From positions 66,905,555 through 66,969,554 of the forward strand of contig NC_133333.1 in assembly GCF_042186555.1 (NCBI RefSeq): DNA of 64,000 nt, in the 5' to 3' direction. The notes beneath the pieces were generated by a model, which was given only the letters and a program-made list of their open reading frames with translations, did no database searches and was not told the origin of the DNA. A program made the position numbers and the translations under genes. This stretch comes from Aquarana catesbeiana. Lineage: Eukaryota; Chordata; Amphibia; Anura; Ranidae. Shown here one piece after another: positions 31,582 through 42,627 of this stretch (position 1 is its first letter; each line of letters opens with the position of its first letter).

Positions 31582-32789
31582 TTAACCACTTCAGTCTTGA
31601 AAGAATTTACCCCCTTCCTAACCAGAGCGTTATTTGAGATTCGGCATTGCGTCGCTTTAACTGACAATTACGCGGTCGTGCGATGTTGTACCCAAACAAA
31701 ATTTACGTCCTTTTTTTCCCACAAATAGAGCTTTTCTTTGGAGGTATTTGATCGCCTCTGCAGTTTTTATTTTTTGCGCTATAAACAAAAAAATGAGCGA
31801 CAATTTTGAAAAAAACACAATGGGGTTTATTTACTAAAGTCAAATCCACTTTGCACTACAAGTGCACTTGGAAGTGCAGTCGCTGTAGATCTGAGGGGGG
31901 CATGCAAGGAAAATAAAAAACAGCATTTTTGCTTGTTCACGATTGGATGATAAAATCAGCAGAGCTTCCCCTCATTTCAGATCTTCCCCTCAGATCTAAA
32001 GCGACTGAACTTCCAAGTGCACTTGTAGTGCAAAGTGGATTTGCCTTTAGTAAATCAAACCCAATATTTTGTACTTTTTGCTATAATAAATATCCCCATT
32101 TTTTTTAAAAAAAAGCTAATTTTTTTCTCACTTTAGAGCAATATGTATTCTTCTACATATTTTTGGTAAAAAAAATTGCAATAAGCTTATATTGATTGGT
32201 TTGCGCAAAAGTTATAGCGTCTACAAAATAGGGAATATATTTATAGCATTTTTATTATTATTTTTTTTTTTACTAGTAATGGCGGCAATCTGCGATTTTT
32301 ATTGTGACTGCGACATTATGGCAGACACATCGGACAATTTTGACACATTTTTGGAACCATTGGCATTAATACAGCGATCAGTGCGATTAATAATGCATTG
32401 ATTACTGTAAAAATGTCACTGGCAGTGAAGGGGTTAACTATGTTCCCTGGGAGGTGATTCTAACTAAAGGGGGAGGGGCCTAACTAGAGGAACTGACGGA
32501 TCGTGGTTCCTAGCTAATAGGAACACACACTCTGTCACTCCTGTCAGAACAGAACAGGGAAGTGTGTGTTTACACACACTCGTCCCTGTTCTGTCTCTCC
32601 TGGTCACTATCGCTCGTGGCCGGTGGTCATAGCGTCCGTCGGCCACGAGCATCGGCATCCCCCGCTGTGCAGCGGGCACGCGCTCGCCTGCTATCTGGAC
32701 CCCGCGAGCCAATGTACAGCTACGTGGTTTCGTGCAGGGGAGCCAACCTGCCGCAGTATAACTGCGGCGGCTGGTCCGGAAGTGGTTAA
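31582..32789 (+). mobile_element. TTAA-flanked MITE inserted in the mariner
   Basis: The element runs TTAACCACTTCAG...GGAAGTGGTTAA. The mariner copy at 50653 has the uninterrupted site GCCATTAATGTC, so TTAA is the duplicated target. The family matches 10258-14615, with fragments at 18491 and 47457. The right third (32560-32780) is GC-rich. No coding frame is convincing. Confidence 0.9.
31823..32062. mobile_element. Palindromic MITE nested inside the TTAA MITE
   Basis: The ends GGGTTTATTTACTAAAG and CTTTAGTAAATCAAACCC are inverted. The inner arms (CACTTTGCACTACAAGTGC and its complement) also pair, so most of the element folds back. AAT flanks both sides. The uninterrupted family sequence (AGCAATATTTT) is seen at 10491. 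Confidence 0.85.
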
Positions 32790-32978
32790 TGTCTAAACTG
32801 CTGGCAACAAAAGTGAGTACACCCCTAAGTGAAAATGTCCAAATTGGGCCCAATTAGCCATTTTCCCTCCCCGGTGTCATGTGACTCGTTACAAGGTCTC
32901 AGGTGTGAATGGGCAGCAGGTGTGTTAAATTTGGTGTTATCGTTCTCACTCTCTCATACTGGTCACTGGAAGTTCAAC

Positions 32979-34003
32979 ATGGCACCTCATGGCAAAGAAC
33001 TCAGAGGATCTGCAAAAAAGAATTTTTGCTCTACATAAAGAAGGCTTAGGCTATAAGAACATTGCCAAGACCCTGAAACTGAACTGCAGCATGGTGGCCA
33101 AGACCATACAGCGGTTTAACAGGACAGGTTCCACTCAGAACAGGCCTCACCATGGTCGACCAAAGAAGTTGAGTGCCAGTGCTCAACATCATATGCAGAG
33201 GTAGTCTTTGGGAAATAGATGTATAAGTGCTGCCAGTATTGCTGCAGAGGTTGAAGGGATGGGGAGTCAGCCTGTCAGTGCTCAGACTATACGCCGCACA
33301 CTGCATGAAATTTGTCTGCATGGCTGTCGTCCCAGAAGGAAGCCTCCTCTAAAGGTGATGCACAAGAAAGCCCGCAAACAGTTTGCTGAAGACAAGCAGA
33401 CTAAGGCCATGGATTACTGGAACCATGTCCTGTGGTAAGATGAGACCAAGATAAACTTATTTGGTTCAGATGGTGTCAAGCATGTGTGGCGGCAACCAGG
33501 TGAGGAATACAAAGACAAGTGTGTCTTGCCAACAGTCAAGCATGGTGGTAGGAATGTCATGGTCTGGGGCTGCATGAGTGCTGCCGACGCTGGGGAGCTA
33601 CAGTTTATTGAGGGAACCATGAATGCCAACATGTACTGTGAAATACTGAAGCAGAGCATGATCCCCTCCCTTCGGAGACTGGGACGCAGGGCAGTATTCC
33701 AACATGATAATGACCCCAAACACACCTCCAAGAAAGATGACCACTGCTTTGCTAAAGAAGCTGAGGGTAAAGGTAATGGACTGGCCAAGCATGTCTCCAG
33801 ACCTAAACCCTATTGAGCATCTGTGGGGTATCCTCAAATGGAAGGTGAAAGAGCACAAGGTCTCTAACATCCACCAGCTCTGTGATGTCGTCATGGAGGA
33901 GTCGAAGAGGACTCCAGTGGCAACCTGTGAAACTCTGGTGAACTCCATGCCCAAGGAGATTAAGGCAGTGCTGGAAAATAATGGTGGCCACACAAAATAT
34001 TGA
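32979..34003 (+). pseudogene. Tc1/mariner transposase (DD34E type), broken
   Basis: The reading starts MAPHGKEL. It has an N-terminal paired-like HTH (EGLGYKNIAKTLK, MVAKTIQRF), a GRPKKLS linker, and a second HTH region with SAASIAAEV. The catalytic core shows DETK after a stop at about 33437, HDNDPKHTS near 33705 (second Asp), and SPDLNPIEHLWG near 33803 (Glu). Damage includes a shift near 33003, stops at about 33202 and 33436, and a shift near 33760. It is a cut-and-paste enzyme targeting TA, now inactive. Confidence 0.92.
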
Positions 34004-34248
34004 CACTTTGGGCCCAATTTGGACATTTTGACTTAGGGGTGTACTCTTTTTTGTTGCCAACGGTTTAGACAATAATGGCTGTGTGTTGAGTTATTTTGAG
34101 GGGACAGCAAATTTACACTATTATACAAGCTGTACACTCATTACTTTACATTGTAGCAAAGTATCATTTCTTCAGTGTTGGCACATGAAAATATATAATA
34201 AAATATTTACAAAAATGTGAGGGGTGTACTCACTTTTGTGAGATACTA

Positions 34249-34445
34249 TATATATATTACCTATATAATGACAAAAAGTTATCACCAAATCAATAGGCCC
34301 ATAGCTGAAATGTAAATATTTATCTGGTCCATAAGGGGTATACAGGTATAAGCTCAAGTAATTAAAGATTAATAAGGTATTGCTCCTAGCACTAAATAGG
34401 GTTAACATTGCCGTCCCATAAACAAATAAAATGTACTTACAGAGT
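34249..34445. other. No feature seen
   Basis: AT-rich DNA between the mariner end and the next TTAA MITE. I see no gene. Confidence 0.5.
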
Positions 34446-34946
34446 TTAAAGGATAAGTTCAGCTTTGGGAACATGTTACATGTTCCACCTGTTTTTTTAG
34501 GGTGGAACATGTAGCATGTTTGTGCACCTGCAGTGGCTCAGCGATCTGAGCTCTCTGTGTGACAGCAGTACGGGGAGAGTTTCCCCGTACAAGCTGTAAT
34601 TTTTTGAAAGTCATTCATTCCCAGAGTCCTGTAAATGAATTAACTACAAGTACTGACATTTCTTGCGGCTCTCGGCCTGTAGATCTCAATGAACTACCAC
34701 GGCTCTGTTGAGTGTTGTGGTAGTTCATTCATTCTTCCTGTCAGTGTGAAACTGCCTGCTCGTATGATGTACGGGCAGACAGCTTACACTGAAAGTCTGC
34801 AGAAGACTTGCATAGCCCCGACATGGCATGGCTCATGCTAATTGCTGGTGCAATGCTTTCCAGCCCCCCCCCCCCCAAAAAAAAAGAAAAGAAAAAGTTG
34901 ATGCACATTTTTTTTAATTTCTTTAAAAGGTAAAAATGTCCTTTAA
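34446..34946 (+). mobile_element. TTAA-flanked MITE (AGGA ends)
   Basis: TTAAAGGATAAGTTC on the left and ATGTCCTTTAA on the right form short inverted ends bounded by TTAA. A hairpin GGAACATG/CATGTTCC lies near the left end. It is non-coding. Its start resembles the MITE at 14717. Confidence 0.6.
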
Positions 34947-35139
34947 TTTTTTTTTATATATTTTGTGTTTTTATATTAACAATCTACTTACTAAATAAAA
35001 TAATAAATTGTCATCGTTTCATTTTAAAATAGAAATATATCTTCCCATTGCACACTTACCTATGAATGCATCTGTGCTTAACGTTTTCTCCTAGTATCCC
35101 TGCTAAGTCCCACAAATAGCCATTCAGCTTGACAGTAAA

Positions 35140-35446
35140 GTTTAGCCTAATACGGCTTCCTGTAATGGTGTGGCAACAATGCTGCACTGTTCCTGAATTC
35201 AGGGCAGAGTTGCCACTCTACTGAAGGCTGTGCCTACTTGCACTACAGTGAAATGAAAAAATGTTGCAGGGGGTGTAGCTATTTGCCTTGTCATTGATAA
35301 TTTACAAAGCTATAGCTTGTTAGTCAGCATCTGAACACACATAAACCAGCCCACTGCTTTCTAAATTGACAGTATGCCAAAACCCTCCTACTGTGAGCTG
35401 CAGTGTCTGGGGGGGGGGGGCATGTGAGATACGAAGGAGGATTCAG
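35140..35446 (+). repeat. Dispersed repeat, copy A
   Basis: It shares ordered phrases with 39490-39780, for example GAGTTGCCACTCT / GTGTTTCCACTCT, GGCTGTGCCT, GCAGTGTCTGGG and AAGGAGGATT. Copy A is directly followed by a fold-back MITE. The class is unknown. Confidence 0.7.
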
Positions 35447-35448
35447 TC

Positions 35449-35861
35449 AGTTCACCTTTGTTCACCTTTTTTTTCCTTCTAAATTTCTGCTCCCTTATGT
35501 ACCAGTATAGCAATAATGTACTTTTTTTGCAAAAATAAAACAGCTTTCCGTTTATTCTACCTACACTTACCTCGCTATCTTCATGGATGTTTAAAAACCC
35601 TGCTCCATTACTTCTGCCTTGCTTTCTGAACAGACATTAGGTCATGACACAGGAAGGAGTTGACCAGCTGATCTCATTAGCACACACCCTGCATCATCTA
35701 CCCTTAGCTGGTCAACTCCTTCCTGTGTCATGACCTAAGGTATGTTCAGGAAGTAAGGCAGCAAAGCTGTTTTATTTTTGCAAAGTAAGTACATTAATGC
35801 TATATTGGTCCATAGGGGAGCTGAAATTTAGAAGAAAAAAAAGTGAACAAAAAGGTGAAGT
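35449..35861. mobile_element. Fold-back MITE with a perfect 32-bp inner palindrome
   Basis: The outer arms (GTTCACCTTTGTTCACC at left and the complement of GGTGAAC-type sequence at right) and inner arms pair across about 200 bp each. At the centre, 35638-35669 and 35706-35737 are perfect reverse complements (32 of 32), separated by 36 bases. It is non-coding. Confidence 0.88.
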
Positions 35862-35943
35862 TAGCCTTTAAACCTGACAGTGGTTCTAACTATTTCCTGC
35901 TTTATCTAAGCCTCAGAAAAAAGGTTTTCACTGGATTCAGTCT

Positions 35944-36423
35944 TTAAAGTGGAGGGCCACCCTGAAAAAAAAAATCACCAAAAATCCTAAAAAAAAAATA
36001 AAAAAAAACATTTGAAAAAAAGAAAACATTTTAAACTTACCTAAACCATTGTTGCTAGGCAGTCTTCCTAATCTGCCTCTTCCTCTTCTGCGGTGTGTTC
36101 TGCTCCTCGGTGAGCAGCCCCGTTGTCTTCTGGGAACTGTGTGTGTTCCCAGAACACCACGGGGCCATTCACAAGACTGAGTGCCGCACCGCTCGTGCAT
36201 GCGCAGTAGGAAACTGGCAGTGGAGCCGCAAGGCTCCACTGCCTGTTTCCCTTACTTAGGATGGCGGTGCCGGGACCCGAGAGCCGAGGGACGGGTCGGC
36301 CTCGGGCGGGCGACATCGCGGGCACCCAGGACAGGTAAGTACTTATTTAAAGTCAGCAGCTACAGTGTTAGTAGCTGCTGACTTTTAAATTTTTTTTTTT
36401 TTTAGGACGGAATCCCGCTTCAA
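35944..36423 (+). mobile_element. TTAA-type MITE (AGTGGAG ends)
   Basis: The left end TTAAAGTGGAGGGCC and right end GGAATCCCGCTTCAA are inverted, with TTAA on one side and TCAA on the other. It is related to 16506-17073. The interior 36050-36340 is GC-rich. Confidence 0.65.
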
Positions 36424-36913
36424 TAACAAACTACAACTAAGTCCTTCCATTTAAAGCAGTATTAAAGCCAAAAGCAAATATGTATTATATCACAGCTTAC
36501 CAAAATCTTAGATATGATGGATGCATTCATTTTCTTTTTTAGGATTTTTTTCCTATTTTCATCTGGTAATCCAGCCAGTAGGCCTGTTGTTTTTCAAAAG
36601 AACAAACTCCCCTAAAAATGTTGCAGAGTGTTGAGACAAACCATTTAGCATTGACAGGGGTGCTTACAATGATCAGCTTTCATTTACCCATGTAAAAACG
36701 TAATCCCAAAAGGAAAAAACTGTTGCTGTAATTGTTTGTGTAACTTCAGTGTGAGCCGGAGTTTGAATTCTATTTGTTAGTGTATCTAAATCTGCTAGTA
36801 CATCTAGCACCCCCCCACACACACCAGGCTCAACTTTAACATAGAAATGCTGACCAGCCATTCCAGTTTCCTCATTATAGGTCCTCTTGGGTGGGTTCTC
36901 CATGGAGCCTATA
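36424..36913. other. No gene seen
   Basis: This stretch begins with a MITE-like TTTAAAGCAGTATTAAAG near 36452 and is otherwise featureless up to the Tc1 element. Confidence 0.45.
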
Positions 36914-37629
36914 CAGTGTCTTGAAAAATCATTCATACTCCTTGAAATTGTCAACATTTTGTCATATGACAATCAAAAACGTAAGTGTATTTTAATGGGA
37001 TTTTTTGTGATAGACCAACACAAACTGGCACAGAATTGTGAAGTGAAAGGAAAATGATAAATAGTTTTAAAGATTTTTTACAAATAAATATCTGAAAAGT
37101 GTGGCATGTATTTGTATTCAGTCTCCCCAAGTCAATACTTTGTAGAACCACCTATCGCTGCAACTACAGCTGCAAGTCTTTTTGAGTATGTCTCTACCAG
37201 CTTTGTACATCTAGAGAGTGAAATATTTGCCCATTCTTCTTTGCAAAATAGCTCAAGCTCTGTCAGATTGGATGGAGCGCATCTGTGAACAGCAATTTTC
37301 AAGCCTTGCCACAGATTCTCAATTGAATTTAGGTCTGGACTTTAACTGGGCCATTCTAACACATGAATATGCTTTGATCTAAACCATTCCATTGTAGCTC
37401 TGGCTGTATGTTTAGGGTCGTTGTCCTGCTGGAAGGTGATTCTCCACCCCAGTCTCATGTCTTTTGCAGACTCTAACAGGTTTTCTTCTAAGATTGCCCT
37501 GTATTTGGCTCCATCCATCTTCCCATTAACTCTGACCAGCTTCCCTGTCCCTGCTGAAGAAAAGTATCCCCACAACATGATGCTTCCACCACCATATTTC
37601 ATGGTGGGGACAGTGTCTTCAGGGTGATG

Positions 37630-38503
37630 CAGTGCTGTGATTTGGTCTAGGCCGACAAGGCCCAGGCCTAGGGCGACACTTTGCAGGGGGCAGCAAAAAA
37701 GCCACCCCCCACACTAAAAAAGCCCTCCACCCATCCTGCCGAGTTCCGGCTCCCAGGACCGCCTCCTGCTCTTATATTGTCCCAGACGCCCTTGTTGTTG
37801 GTATGGGAGCGTACTTGGCCAGGGGGGGGGGGGTCCCTGGCAACTGGCACTAATGGCACTAATGAGGTGGGCACTCTTAAGCTGCACTGATAAGGCAGCA
37901 CTGATATGCACTGATAGGCTGCAACGGTGGCCCCTGATGAGGCTGAACTGATGGGGCTGCACTGATATGGGCACTGATAGGGGGCAATGGTGGCCCCTGA
38001 TGAGGCCGCACCGATGGGACTGTACTGAATTAAAGACTTGTATAGCGCTGCAAATGCGAACTGAATCGCCTCAAGCTGTACTGATGGGCACTGAAGGGCA
38101 CTGATGCCCACTAATGAGGCGGCACACTTAAACTGCACTGATCTGCTGCACTGATGGGCACTGATATGCTGCAATGGTGGCCCCTGATAAGGCCGCACTG
38201 ATGTCCACTGATAGGTGGCCTATGATGAGGCTGCACTGGTGGCCCATGATGAGGCTGCACTGATGGGCACTGATAAATCTGCATTGATATGGGCACTGAT
38301 GGGGCTGCACTAATGTACAGAGAGGTGGAGCTCTAAGAGGAAAAGGTGGAGCCTAAAGAGGAAGGGGTGTGGTTTACAGATGGCAGAGTGGGTCTTAAAC
38401 TGGAAGGGGTGTGGCCTTGACAGGAAGGGGTGGGTCATATTTAAATTAGGGGAGTGTGGGTTTAGTCAGGCCTAGGGCAGCACAAACCCTAAATACACCG
38501 CTG
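37630..38503. mobile_element. Non-autonomous hAT element carrying a minisatellite
   Basis: The ends CAGTGCTGTG and CACCGCTG are inverted (CAGYGSTG). The flanks GGGTGATG (37622-37629) and GGGTTATG (38504-38511) are an 8-bp target duplication with one change, as expected for hAT. The interior has GGCCTAGGGC blocks near both ends and a GCACTGATGGGC minisatellite. Confidence 0.8.
37850..38310. repeat. Minisatellite (GCACTGATGGGC-type units)
   Basis: Variants of GGCTGCACTGATGGGCACTG and GGTGGCCCCTGATGAGGC are repeated irregularly. They give open frames on the minus strand by repetition only. Confidence 0.88.
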
Positions 38504-39322
38504 GGGTTATGTACAGTGTTAGTTTTCCACCACACATAGCGTTTTGCTTTATGGCCAAAAAGTTCAATTTTGGTCTTATCTGACCAGATCACCTTCTTCC
38601 ACATGTTTGCTTTGTCCCCCATGTGGCTTCTCGCAAGCAGGACTTCTTATTGCTTTCTTTAAACAATGGATTTCTTCTTGCCACTATTCCATAAAGGCCA
38701 GATTTGTGAAGTGCACGACTAATAGTTGTCCTGTGGACAGATTCTCCCACCTGAGCTGTGGATCTCTGATTAATGCTCTCCTTGCCTGGCCTGGACAGCC
38801 ATGTCTTGGTAGGTTTGCAGTTGTGCCATACTCTTTCCATTTTTGGATGATGGATTAAACAGTGCTCCGTGAGATGTTCAAAGCTTGGGATTTTTTTTAA
38901 TAATCTAACCCTGCTTTAAACTTCTCCACAACTTTATCCCTGAGCTGTCTGGTATGTTCCTTGGCCTTCATAATGCTGTTTGTTTACTAAGGTTCTCTAA
39001 GACGCCTCTAAGGGCTTCACCGAACAGCTGTATTTATACTGAGGTTAAATTACACACAGGTGGACTCTGTTTAGTTCTACTAGATTTTAGTTAGGGGTAT
39101 CAGAGTAAAGGGGGCTGATTAAAAATGCACACCACACTTTTCAGATATTTATTTGTAAAAACTTTTGAAAACCATTTATCATTTTCCTTCTGCTTCACAA
39201 TTATGTGCCAATTTGCGTTAGTCTATCACATAAAATCCCAATAAAACACATTTATGTTTTTGGTTGCAACATGACAAAATGTGGAAAATTTCAAAGGGTA
39301 TGAATACTTTTTCAAGGCACCA

Positions 39323-40015
39323 TACCAGGCCCAGCCCAAAGGGTTCTCTTCCTAAATCGACAAGCTTACATGACAGTATACTAGTGGTAGCTTCTGTCCT
39401 TCACCCTCTGCTCTCTAAACTAGCCCCACCCACAGCATCCACCCAGGGGAGGGGTCTCCCCAAAAAGGGTACTAACCCCAGTTTACAAGGGGACAACATT
39501 GCTGTGCTGCTCCTGAATCCAGAGCAGTGTTTCCACTCTCATGGAGGCTGTGCCTGTTTGTTGTAGAGTAGGATTAAAAGATGGTACAGTTGCTGTGACT
39601 GAATTGTCACTGCTGATTCACAAGTTTGTAGCTTGTGAAACAGCTGCTAGCCCTGCCCAATGCATTCTGAAATGACAGTAATGCCTCTGCTGCTGACATT
39701 CTCCCACTTTGTCCAGCAGTGTCTGGGAGGGGGAGCATGTAAGGCACAAATAAAGGAGGATTTGGCTCATTACGGTGAGGTAAAGACAGTTTTTTTTCTT
39801 CAATTATGAGGCATTTGCATTATGTAGTTGAGACCAGTTTAGACTGTCACACAAGAGCCATTAATACTTTAATTTATTAAGTACTTATTGCGGTTGTTAA
39901 AAGTGTCTGAATTGTTGTCTGTTGCACTATGTATGCTAATATAATATGATTTGTAGTATACAGACCCAGCAGATGGATTAGGTACACCTTATAACACTGT
40001 CTTATCTTTGTGCAG
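39323..40015. other. Probable intron with dispersed repeat copy B
   Basis: Copy B of the repeat at 35140 occupies about 39490-39780. Otherwise no gene is seen up to the candidate splice acceptor at 40015. Confidence 0.5.
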
Positions 40016-40715
40016 GACTGTCGCCAACATATTTGAATAGAAGCAAAATTTTAGCTTTTGAAACACAAAGCTGGGCACTGGACTCCATTTAAATCTGTAA
40101 ACTTTCTATAACACAAAGACAATTTAAGCCATGGTTCGACCATAACATGGCTGATAGCAAACACTGGCATTCAGCATTGTTCAAGCATTGTTCAAGCTGT
40201 AGAATATATCGACTCACTTTTGTACTGAATGCCAAGATGTTGCCCCCTTAGCCAACAATTACCACTGTATTTGCTGTGCCCAAATTAGTAACTTGGTCCT
40301 ACCAGATCAACAACTTCAAATCTCCTAGCCCTGCATCTGCTTGTGACTTTTCAGAAATTACACTGGGATGAGACTAGAAAGACACCAGTGAACCAGTGCA
40401 AGATTGAAATATACAATGTGGTTTTTTAGCAGACATTAAACCAAGAAGATGCTAAATTTGCAACTATCTCCTTGTCATGGATCAGTCATCATTGTCAAAC
40501 CCCATGGGCAATGGAGATGGACATTATTAATGCGGCCTACTTTAACCTCCTATGTACAGTAGCAAAAAAACAAAAAAAAACATCATCTGTTTGGGGCAAA
40601 TCCTGTCTGTTTTTCTTATTGGAAGAATGGAATATAAAGACTATGTGTTTATTTATTTTGTGTAAGGAATTAAAAGTCTCAAGTATTCAAAAAATAAATA
40701 TTGTTCTATACTCTT
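40016..40715 (+). CDS. Candidate terminal exon of the host gene (7 codons plus 3' UTR)
   Basis: A pyrimidine-rich acceptor CTTATCTTTGTGCAG ends at 40015. The exon's first G completes a codon left by the exon at 30818, then reads TVANIFE and TAG at 40038-40040. About 650 bp of non-repetitive 3'-UTR-like DNA follows, with AATAAA at 40693-40698 before a new transposon begins near 40740. Phase agreement with 30818-30854 supports one gene with a 9.2-kb last intron. The protein is unrecognised and the prediction is tentative. Confidence 0.4.
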
Positions 40716-40740
40716 AATTGGCTTCTGTTTATTTTATTTT

Positions 40741-42101
40741 TTAATTAAATATTCTTTATTGAAAAACTTGAAAAATCTATACAAAAGATACAAAAACACG
40801 TCCTTCTATAACCCGCCCGCTCCCCCCACCCCCCCTCCATCCGCCCACTTCTCCTGCCCCATGAATTACACATACTTTCATATACCCTTTCACTCCCCCT
40901 GTTATCCAATCTCTCATTCCCCTCTCCGGCCCCATCCACACCCATCTCTATGTAACCAGGGTTTCTTCACCTCTAACCAGGGTTTCCATACTCTATCATA
41001 TTTCCCTGGACATCCCCTCTTACTGTATGTAAATTTTTCTTTCCATATCGTGTCATTTATGGCATTCACTTATTCTCCACATGTTGGGGGGCTATCGCTT
41101 GCCATTTCTGTGCAATCTTTTTTGTTTGAAATAAACATCTAATTATTGCAGTCTGTATATTTCCTGGCAATCCGTTCCTCTCCATATGCCCCAATACATA
41201 CATCTTAACATTTAGGTCTAGAGATGTCCCAAAGACTGAGTTTATTATGTTGACGATCCCACTACAATATCTTGGCCTCTGTCCAAAATTGGCCCTAATG
41301 TATGAATGTGGGTTGGGGACCTTGGATTGTGGGCTCCTTGTGGGTAGGGACCAATGTGAGTGTGCGATGTATGTGTAAATTGATGGCGCTATATGGGTAC
41401 CTTAAATAAATAATAATATAATAGATGAGCACCTTAATGAGATGCAATGTACAGGGATAATTGTAGACACGCACACTCACTCAGGTTGAACTGGATGGAC
41501 TGGTGTCTTTATTCAACCTTACTAACTATGTAACTATGTATCTTTATAGCTTTGGGCACATACAGACCATTTGTATAAGATCTCCCTTTGTATTGCTGCA
41601 TCTTGGGCATTTGGCATCTAGTCTCCTTCCAAACAAGAACATCTTTAAAGGGGTATAGTATGATCCATGTACAAAAAATAAGTGACATACTATCTGCGAG
41701 GGCGACAGTGACACCCTGGGCCCCAATTCCAATATACGGCTCCACTGCTCCTCTGTTATGTTCCAAATATCCTCCTCCTATTTTTTCTTGCTCTGGAGAT
41801 CTACGCCTCCCCCATGTCTATTTTCTCTATATGCACATACATATCGGAAATCAACCCCTCAGAGGTCCCAGCATTAACCACCTTTCCGAGAAGAGGCATC
41901 TCGCTCCACTCCAATGCTTTCCCCCTAAACTGAGCGTTCAAAGCATGTCTGACTTGTAGGTACGGGTCAGGGTATTCCTCCTTTAGTTCTTGGAATGATT
42001 TCAGCTTACCTGCCCTATTCATTTGTGCCAGGTAATGGATGCCACATCGATCCCATTCCTCTATTTTCCCCATTACGTAATGGGTTTTTATTATCCCATA
42101 G
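40741..42101 (-). mobile_element. LINE 3' fragment (L1/Tx1 type), minus strand
   Basis: Minus-strand frames at 42112-41801 and 41766-41509 resemble the C-terminus of an L1/Tx1 ORF2 (FQELKEEYPDPYLQVRHAL, then a CPKCSNTKGD-type Cys cluster). The 3' end lies near 40745, where the plus strand reads ATTCTTTATTGAAAAAC. Frames are broken and 5' sequence is absent. SINE-like sequence interrupts it at about 41300-41545. The 5' side is cut by the Gypsy element at 42107. Confidence 0.7.
41300..41545 (+). repeat. SINE-like or short dispersed repeats in the LINE fragment
   Basis: It contains GATGGCGCTATATGGGTACC with AAATAAATAATAATA, then GGTTGAACTGGATGGACTGG and TATTCAACCTTACTAACTAT. These phrases are common in amphibian dispersed repeats, as far as I recall. 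The boundaries are not firm. Confidence 0.45.
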
Positions 42102-42106
42102 GGGGG

Positions 42107-42552
42107 TGTCACGGGACCCTACTTCCCCTGATTGCCCTACTGCTCCCTAGCACCAGCCCTACAAGTGTTCGCACCAAGTGTCACTGGGACGGGAGTCACT
42201 TTGGGTATGGTTGTATTCAATTGTTCTGTTGTGTCTGTCGGCCTTGGGAGAAAAGTATATTATGAGATGTATGTCTATGTGGGGGGGGGGTGGACTCCTC
42301 CAGCGCCCCTTCCTGCTGATAAGACTGTTTACTGATGAGTAGTTTGAATACACCTGACCTGTGTGTCTATTTTTATTGGACAGTTTACCCCACCCTGAAT
42401 CCAAGGGAGGGGGCATGTCCCTGAGTTGTATTTCACCCTACACTGAGTTACGGCTAGTGACTGGGTGGGCTAAGGGGTCTTGGATCATGTGGTACTGGAC
42501 AGAGGAAGCATGTATGGTGGACATAGTCCTGTTGAAATGGAGGTCCGTTACA
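42107..42552 (+). repeat. Left LTR of the Gmr1-like element
   Basis: It matches 46929-47383 throughout. It is unusual in being followed by the same ~60-bp flank (GGGGGAAATGTAAGATACC onward) that follows the right LTR. Confidence 0.88.
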
Positions 42553-42627
42553 GGGGGAAATGTAAGATACCTGTGGTAGGTACAAGGGCGGATCCAGAGT
42601 CTAGTCTCGGGAGACTAGACAGTTATG

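Larger units (their letters stand above)
31409..34248 (+). mobile_element. Tc1/mariner transposon with nested MITEs (copy 1)
   Basis: The inverted termini CAGTATCTCACAAAAGTGAG and CTCACTTTTGTGAGATACT lie next to TA on both sides. The long inverted ends extend about 170 bp. Inside are a TTAA MITE (31582-32789) and a broken DD34E-type transposase. A second, truncated copy starts at 50653. Confidence 0.92.
37342..38985 (-). pseudogene. Tc1-like transposase, broken and interrupted
   Basis: The minus strand starts near 38985 with MKAKEHTRQLRDK-like sequence and an HTH. It continues through 38840-38589 (THR/Trp-rich DNA-binding part with TTISRALHKSGL), then the insertion at 38503-37630. The catalytic part at 37602-37342 has GGGSIMLWG and QQDNDPKHTA, the second Asp region. 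The third catalytic residue lies beyond a stop near 37342. Stops and the insertion make it dead. Confidence 0.85.
36914..39322 (-). mobile_element. Tc1-like transposon, minus-strand transposase
   Basis: The inverted termini CAGTGTCTTGAAAAA and TTTTTCAAGGCACCA are flanked by TA, with inner matching blocks (TTGAAATTGTCAACATTTTG against CAAAATGTGGAAAATTTCAA). It carries a decayed minus-strand transposase and a hAT-type MITE insertion. Confidence 0.9.

Noticed and set aside
32562..32853. GC-rich frames inside the TTAA MITE
   Set aside because: The region is MITE interior, frames overlap on both strands and none has protein features.
37668..38310. Long minus-strand frames rich in Gln, Cys and Ser
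   Set aside because: They are translations of the GCACTGATGGGC minisatellite.
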